This document shows positions 58,465 to 64,000 of a stretch of 64,000 bases of DNA, piece by piece (the first letter of the stretch is position 1; each line of letters opens with the position of its first letter). Origin of the DNA: Delphinapterus leucas. Taxonomy: Eukaryota > Chordata > Mammalia > Artiodactyla > Monodontidae. The translations under genes and the position numbers were made by a program. The DNA is taken from positions 372,001 through 436,000 of the forward strand of contig NW_022098095.1 in NCBI RefSeq assembly GCF_002288925.2, given 5' to 3'. A model generated the notes under the pieces. The model did not search any database. It was not told where the DNA came from and was given only the letters and a program-made list of their open reading frames with translations.

Positions 58465-59807
58465 GTAAAGGAGATGTTTGAAACTTAGAAGTAAGCCACT
58501 GTGTCTATCCTTACAGATAAAAACAAAGCCAACAGGATGACATGAATATTTTTAGACTCTGTAAAAACTAGAAATTAAACTAAAATAAAAACCTATTTTT
58601 AACTCCCTGTTCCATTAGACATCAGGAAGAATGTAACAAAAATTATAAGATTTATAGTTTAGAATGGTTAGCAGCCAGTTTATTGGATTAGCCTAGTAAT
58701 TTTATCTGACAACATTGAAATTAAATAATCCTTGTTGGTCTAATGTGCTGGAGTCAGTTTTCACATTGGATATAGCAGCATTTGATTCTTGCTAAAGGTT
58801 ATTCCATTTGTATAAAATTATTCTCTTTGGTTACTCTTGCATTTCAGTTTGACAATAGATATCACTTTTTAGTGCTAATGCTGTATCTCTCCAGTACTGT
58901 TCACATATTTTGTAAATGCTTTTTCTGCATTAGCATTCAGATATTTTTCATTCATAATGTCAGTTATGACAGTGGGCCAAATTTTCCTGAAGTATTTTTA
59001 GATGAAATATATGGCAGTAAAATATAATAGCCTGTGTTATGGCTACAGTTTTAAATTTTACTCCCAATTATTTCATTTTGCCCTCAGAATTTATGTTAAG
59101 TTCAGTACATCTTTTATTTTGTAGTAGTAAGCTTGAGAAATTAAAACTTTGTTATTAATTTATCTGGCTCAGTAAATATTAACAATAGATTATTCAGTAT
59201 TCCTTTTTTCTTTAAAATTAAGAAATATTAAAAGTAGAATAATATGGATATGCTTTTCCTAATCTAAGCACAGATCAGGGCTTTATTTTATGATTAAATT
59301 TAGAAAATTAAAAACTTACTTTTAACTCCTTGTTCCATTAGACATCATGAAGAATGCTCATCATCAAAAATAATATTAACTTTTAAGTTCTGCCTCTTGT
59401 AGATTTTGTAGTGTGTTATAAGGAAACATAATTGTAAGTGTAGCTATATTGAACATTGTCCACAACAAATATTAGGAGACAGTTTAAATATTTGAAAGTC
59501 CTAATCTCCAGTGGTGTGCTTGTCCACTGTAAAACGTTGGAAAGAAGATCTTAGAGCTCTCATGAGATTGAATCAAGAATTTATGTGATGTTACATGTTT
59601 GATAGTTAATATCAGCATATCAGAAAAATCAGGACTACTTTTTTTTTAAAGTAATTTATTTTGCACACTTTCCAGGACTTTTGTCTGGGCAGTCTAGATA
59701 AGTGTATGAGTTAGTCTGAATTATTCATCTAGATTATTAAGATCCTAAAATGGCAATGCAAGATTTACATTTTTTTTTAATGGCTAATGTTTTAATTTTG
59801 GTCGTAG
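58465..59807. other. RC3H1 intron sequence without named repeats
   Basis: 1.3 kb between the HEPN-C exon and the zinc-finger exon. ATTAGACATCA(G/T)GAAGAATG occurs twice (58615 and 59337), with similar words before it, suggesting an old small duplication. Confidence 0.4.
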
Positions 59808-59920
59808 CCTCCACAGCATAGCAAATATAAAACATACATGTGTCGAGACATGAAGCAGAGAGGAGGATGCCCTCGTGGGGCCAGCTGTACATTTGCACAT
59901 TCACAGGAGGAACTGGAAAA
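59808..59920 (+). CDS. RC3H1: RC3H1 exon: CCCH zinc finger (residues 408-445)
   Basis: The exon encodes [18 protein letters not shown] and onward to EELEK. The zinc finger is C419-x8-C428-x5-C434-x3-H438, the exact CX8CX5CX3H spacing of the Roquin/TIS11-like class, which binds AU-rich single-stranded RNA and adds affinity to the ROQ contact. The acceptor is ATTTTGGTCGTAG at 59807 and the donor AAAA|GTAAGT at 59920/59921. Length is 113 nt, phase 0 in and phase 2 out. Removing this exon would both delete the finger and shift the frame. A C-rich tract lies about 260 bp downstream in the next intron. Confidence 0.97.
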
Positions 59921-60540
59921 GTAAGTGTGAAAGTCATCAGACTCAACCTTCCAGTAATTTGTTAGAGAATAAGATAGAATTATTAGGTAGAATAATTTGC
60001 TGCCATTGAGAAATATGAAAAGATGTAGTTGCATTCCCTTTGATGAATAGGAAATGTTTAGAAAGTAATACAGAATTTTAGAAAAGAAAACCAAAGCAGT
60101 TTCTTCACCTTTCATTACATTGTGCCTACAAGTAGGAAGCTACTTGTGGTTAACTGAATCTAAAAGTGAGTCATTTTCGCTATCCCCCCCACCCCCCACC
60201 CCCCAATTAAAAGTCTAAGAATTTTCATCACCTTTAACTGATTGATTTTAACTAATTGAAAAATGCATTTCCAATGGAAAAATTTGCCCTTTGCTCTATT
60301 CAAGAAATTATTTATTGCCTGGCTCATTTTCACAGATTATTTCAAGGACCAGATAATTTCAGTGATGTTAAACTGCCAGCACATAGTAGAAAGAAAGGAA
60401 AAGCTTCTTAATTGTTTTATAAAACCAGTATAACGCTGACAGTAAATTTGACAAAGCACAATTAAAGAAAACTACAAATTCATCTCACACGTTAATATTT
60501 TTAAAATCCCAAATATTAAAACTTAGAATTCAGTAATACA
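59921..60540. other. RC3H1 intron sequence with C-rich tract
   Basis: Nothing named except the polycytidine tract at 60184-60204 (C7-A-C6-A-C6). Confidence 0.5.
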
Positions 60541-62350
60541 TTAAAATAGACACCATTACTAAGTGCAAAGGTAGCATAATATAATTACTCTGGGTTAGAG
60601 AAGAATGGGTATGATAACCACGTGATCATATCCGAAGATGCCAAAAGACATTTGAATAATATCCAATGTCCGTGATAGATCAAGATCCCTTAGTAGAACA
60701 AAAACATCATAGATGTTTTCCCAACATGATAATTATATTTCAAATCAAAAGCCAGCATGATAGCATGATGCTTAATTGGTATTAGTTTATTAGATTCAGT
60801 TTTGTTACAGACAAGAGTAAGGGAAAATTTTCTACTAGTAAAAAATGTTATTTAACATTCTGGAAGTTGTAGCTAATGTATGTAAACAAGAGAACAAAAT
60901 AGCCAAAATCATTAAATGGGAAAACTCAAGAGAAATACTAGAAACAAAAGAAACAAGAATTTAGTAAGGTAGCAAATCAAAAAATTAGTTTACAGAAATG
61001 AAGTACTCTCATATAAACTAGAAAGGGAAACATAACCAGTTAAAAAGTAAGGTGACATTAAAATCCCTTTTGCATTAACAACAAAAACAAAAAAGATAAA
61101 CACCAAATAATAAGCTAATAAGAAATATCCAGGATCTCTTGAATTGAATTAGTAAACTACATAGGAACATAAGAGAAGAGTTGAATAAATGAAGAAGCAT
61201 ACTGTGTTCTTGGATAAGACTTGGCATTATAAAGGTTTTATTTCCACTTAAACAGCAAGTTCAGTGAAATCCCAATTAGAATCTTAACGTGATGATTTTG
61301 GGAACCTAACAAAATCATTCATTTGGGAGAAAAAATATGCCAATAGCCAGGAAAATTTTTGGAAAAAAAGGTCTTCAACAGGGACTAGACTAATAACTAT
61401 TAACCTGTTTTATGAGCTAAAGTAAGTATAAAGACTGTGGTATTAGCATAGGAATAGATAGCCCAATGAAATACAATAGAAAACCTAGAAAGAGTTCCAG
61501 ATACATATAGGAACTCAGCATATGTGCAAAAGGTGGCATTTCACATCAATAACAAAAAAACATGATGATGAAACAACTATCCATTTGAAAAATAGGGCTG
61601 GATTATTACCTTTACACCAAAACAAATTATAAATTTATCAGAGATTTAAATATTTAAAAAAGAAACTATAGAGTACTTAGAAATATTTGTGGTTGTTATA
61701 TAATTTTACAGTAGGAAGGATTTTTAAAGAATGACACCTAGCATCTATAAAGGAGATCAATAAATTTGATTACGTGAAAATGAAAAACTAAGATAATGGC
61801 CAAACACCACAAACTTAAAAAAAAAAAAAGTGGGGAAATGACATAGAAAAGGCTGATATCCGTAACATAAAATGAGCTCCTACAAATCTGTAAGAAAGAG
61901 AAGAACCAGTAGATATATGGATCATGTAAATAAGCAGTTCACAGAAAAAACACTAATGGCCAGCAAACATGTGAAACTGTGTTCAATATCATGAATTGTT
62001 AAAGAAATATAAAGTAAAATAAAACTTGATATTTTTGAACTGTCAAATTGTCAAAGGCTGAGGCTAACCAGTGTTTAACGAAATATTGAAAAAAGCCTTT
62101 TTTTGTTAATCGGTAGTAGTTATAATAGCTTTGGAGCATTATAAGAGTTTCTAACGTGCATACATTAGACTTAATAATTCTGCTTTTGGTTATTCACACA
62201 AGTGCAAAGTACATGTACATAATTTTCTGTTATTGCATTGTTTTAATAGCAAAAAATTAGGGACAACCTAAAATGTACTGACATAAAGAAATATTTAAGA
62301 TTATGAAGTAGAGGAAAATATTTACTATGCATCCGTATATGACCCTATTT
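60540..62350 (+). repeat. Old, heavily diverged L1 ORF2 remnants
   Basis: AATATCCAATGTCCGTG, GGTAGCAAATCAAAAAATTAG, TTTGCATTAACAACAAAAAC, AGAATGACACCTAGCATC and ATAGCAAAAAATTAGGGACAACC follow sense-strand L1 order toward the 3' end, with many indels. Confidence 0.6.
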
Positions 62351-62463
62351 CTGTAATTTGTAATCTTACAAATGTAAGAATATTAAGCCAGTGTATGGAG
62401 TGGAAAAATCTGTATTATATACCAAGCTGTTAACAGTGATTATACCTGATGGGTGGTCCGCCG

Positions 62464-62487
62464 CCCCGCCCCCCCGTCCCCTACCCC
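62464..62487 (-). promoter_or_regulatory. G-quadruplex motif on the RC3H1 template strand
   Basis: The + strand reads C4-G-C7-GT-C4-TA-C4, so the minus strand has four G-runs of at least four with loops of 1-2 bases. It lies about 197 bp upstream of the exon at 62684. Followed by (GT)n at 62491-62504. Confidence 0.6.
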
Positions 62488-62683
62488 AAAGTGTGTGTGT
62501 GTATATACACAAGTTTTCAAGTTGATAGCTAGAGCCAATGTTTCAAGAGAATTTCTAGAAAATGATGTGCTTGGACTCCTTTCCTTTTGTATCCGTTTCT
62601 TAAATACACTTTAGTTCTTGATTTTTAAAAGCTTTTCCTTTTACAGTTTTGGTTTTTGGTGTGTGCCTTTGCTTTTTATATAG

Positions 62684-62965
62684 GTTTCGTAAAATGAACA
62701 AACGCCTGGTTCCCAGAAGACCCCTGAGTGCCTCTTTGGGTCAACTTAATGAGGTGGGGCTGCCTTCAACAGCTATCCTTCCGGATGAAGGTGCAGTGGA
62801 TCTGCCTAGCAGAAAAACCCCTGCTCTGCCAAATGGAATTGTATCAGCAGGGAATACAGTAACACAGCTGATTCCACGAGGGACAGACCCCAGCTACGAT
62901 TCTAGTCTGAAACCAGGAAAGATAGATCACCTGAGCAGTAGTGCCCCTGGATCCCCTCCTGACCT
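62684..62965 (+). CDS. RC3H1: RC3H1 exon: post-zinc-finger region (residues 445-539)
   Basis: The exon encodes the split Lys445, then [17 protein letters not shown] and onward to the split Leu539 (ending [11 protein letters not shown]). The first residues are basic and arginine-rich, directly following the CCCH finger; the rest is low-complexity Ser/Pro/Gly sequence with no folded domain, as expected for the start of the disordered C-terminal half that recruits decay factors. The acceptor is TTTTTATATAG at 62683, preceded by a T-rich stretch, and the donor CT|GTACGT at 62965/62966. Length is 282 nt, phase 2 in and phase 2 out. The frame stays open for 42 codons beyond the donor before TGA at 63093, so retention of the 312 bp intron would give a short unrelated tail. 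A strong G-quadruplex-type C-run cluster lies about 200 bp upstream. Confidence 0.96.
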
Positions 62966-63277
62966 GTACGTTGTTTTTCCTAACTTTTATTTAAAGTTTC
63001 TTTATAGACATAAAGTAGAAGGAAGAAAGAATAATCGGTGCTTTGTTTGGGGGGCTTATTGTGTTGTTTTTTATTTCTATTTCCTGTGCCAGTGATTTTT
63101 GAGAAACAATTAACATAGGTGACATAAGATCAAAGTTTGCAAATTTTGTAGAAGAAATGGCTATTGGAAAAAAACAGTTTCCCAAATTGTGGCAGTTTGT
63201 TTTACATTTAACAATTTGTGTACATTAGAAGTATTTTCAAGACCTTAAACTTGACTTGCAGAATCTTGCTCCCGTAG

Positions 63278-63492
63278 GCTAGAATCTGTCCCTAAGAGTA
63301 TTTCTGCCTTGCCTGTTAATCCACATCCTGTACCTCCAAGAGGGCCAACAGACCTGCCCCCTATGCCTGTCACCAAATCACTTCAGATGGTACCACGAGG
63401 TTCTCAGTTATATCCAGCACAACAGGCAGATGTTTATTACCAGGATCCTCGAGGAGCTGCTCCACCATTTGAACCAGCACCTTATCAGCAGG
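63278..63492 (+). CDS. RC3H1: RC3H1 exon: start of proline-rich region (residues 539-610)
   Basis: The exon encodes the last base of Leu539, then [17 protein letters not shown] and onward to EPAPYQQ, plus one base of residue 611. It is dense in proline ([12 protein letters not shown] and similar), matching the proline-rich segment of Roquin-1 associated with CCR4-NOT recruitment and P-body or stress-granule localisation. The acceptor is TGCTCCCGTAG at 63277 and the donor CAGG|GTAATG at 63492/63493. Length is 215 nt, phase 2 in and phase 1 out. It is the last exon in the window; the rest of the C-terminal half must lie beyond base 64000. The upstream intron is only 312 bp and contains no repeat. 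Confidence 0.95.
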
Positions 63493-64000
63493 GTAATGAT
63501 CTTTCATTTATGTCACTCACTTTTCTTAGAAGTTATGAGAATGATTTCAAGAGTGATCATATTTTCAGTAATCTCAAAATAAATAAATGCTTTTTTTAAT
63601 ACTTGGAAAAAACTGTGGTTATATGACCAACTAAATAGTATGAAATAAATGAAGTAGCAAAGCTATGAAAAGTAATTCGCCCTGACTACTAAAAGCAGTT
63701 GTATATTAAATATGTTTACATATTTATAGAAGTAAGTCATCCAAGTAGACAATGGAAATTTGCTGAGGCTGTATATATTTTCCTGACCAAAATTTTCTTC
63801 AAGTACGAAAAAAGAATTTAATATTACAGTGGATATAAATTAAACACAGTACATTTTTTTGCTTTCACTTGTCACCTAATATTTTTTTCTAGGCCTTGTA
63901 ATATATATGAAAAAATGCAAATACATACTTTTAGAGAGTTTATAGTATAGAATCAGTATTAGTAAAGAATAGAAAACTATATGTGTGAGAGTATATATAT
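63493..64000. other. RC3H1 intron sequence at the window end
   Basis: AT-rich; no repeat or exon recognised. Confidence 0.5.

Larger units (their letters stand above)
23644..63492 (+). other. RC3H1: RC3H1 gene, exon span visible in this window (partial at both ends)
   Basis: The ten coding exons listed separately read as one continuous protein beginning [17 protein letters not shown], which I recognise as Roquin-1 rather than its paralogue Roquin-2 (RC3H2), whose N-terminus differs in this stretch. The exons add up to 1831 nt (610 complete codons plus one base) against about 1130 residues for the mammalian protein, so slightly more than half of the coding sequence is here. Every intron is GT-AG and every phase closes. 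Roquin-1 is a cytoplasmic post-transcriptional repressor. It binds stem-loop decay elements in 3' UTRs of mRNAs such as ICOS, OX40 and TNF and recruits the CCR4-NOT deadenylase; it localises to P-bodies and stress granules and restrains T follicular helper cells. The functions are known for the family; the exon map is read from the sequence. Confidence 0.97.

Noticed and set aside
62966..63095. Continuation of the RC3H1 frame past the donor at 62965
   Set aside because: The next exon joins in phase with the expected protein and the donor CT|GTACGT is good; the extension is intron read-through.

Overview
The window is mammalian nuclear DNA, almost certainly from a cetacean (whale or dolphin). 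It is AT-rich and intron-rich. It carries many copies of the tRNA-derived CHR SINE in the form with head GGGCTTCCCTGGTGG and a roughly 200 bp body, several close to each other in sequence. It also holds artiodactyl/cetacean-type L1 elements and older eutherian repeats (MIR, L2, MER5A, hAT, Tigger-like). There is no ruminant BovB or Bov-A2 signal. The species call is an inference from repeats.

One protein-coding gene is present, on the + strand: RC3H1, encoding Roquin-1, an RNA-binding RING-type protein that represses mRNAs such as ICOS and TNF. Ten consecutive coding exons can be placed to the base: 23787-24017, 35305-35425, 36442-36681, 37131-37306, 48500-48700, 52880-53012, 58346-58464, 59808-59920, 62684-62965 and 63278-63492. 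All have GT/AG introns and compatible phases. They sum to 1831 nt, giving residues 1-610 plus one base of the next codon. They cover the RING finger (14-54), the HEPN-N/ROQ/HEPN-C RNA-binding core (about 89-400), the CCCH zinc finger (C419, C428, C434, H438) and the start of the proline-rich region. The remaining C-terminal exons lie beyond 64000. A non-coding first exon and the promoter should lie upstream of base 1, because no CpG island is visible before 23644.

Layout: 1-23643 is non-coding sequence, probably intron 1, with SINEs, old L1/L2/MIR pieces, one hAT element carrying a nested SINE, and one Tigger-like element inside a MIR. 24018-35304 (intron 2) holds a 7.6 kb antisense L1 with its CpG-containing 5' UTR, and an older sense L1. 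Introns 3 and 4 are short. 37307-48499 (intron 5) holds a 5.5 kb antisense L1 whose 5' end stops about 100 bp before exon 6. 48701-63277 has shorter introns full of SINEs and old LINE debris.

I see no operon, CRISPR, RNA gene or second host gene, and nothing I would call a new biological system. The points of real interest are the nested transposon histories, L1 5' ends placed close to RC3H1 splice sites, a tandem acceptor at the exon for residue 324, a two-codon uORF, a G-quadruplex motif upstream of the exon at 62684, and one unrecognised reading frame behind a good-looking acceptor in intron 6.
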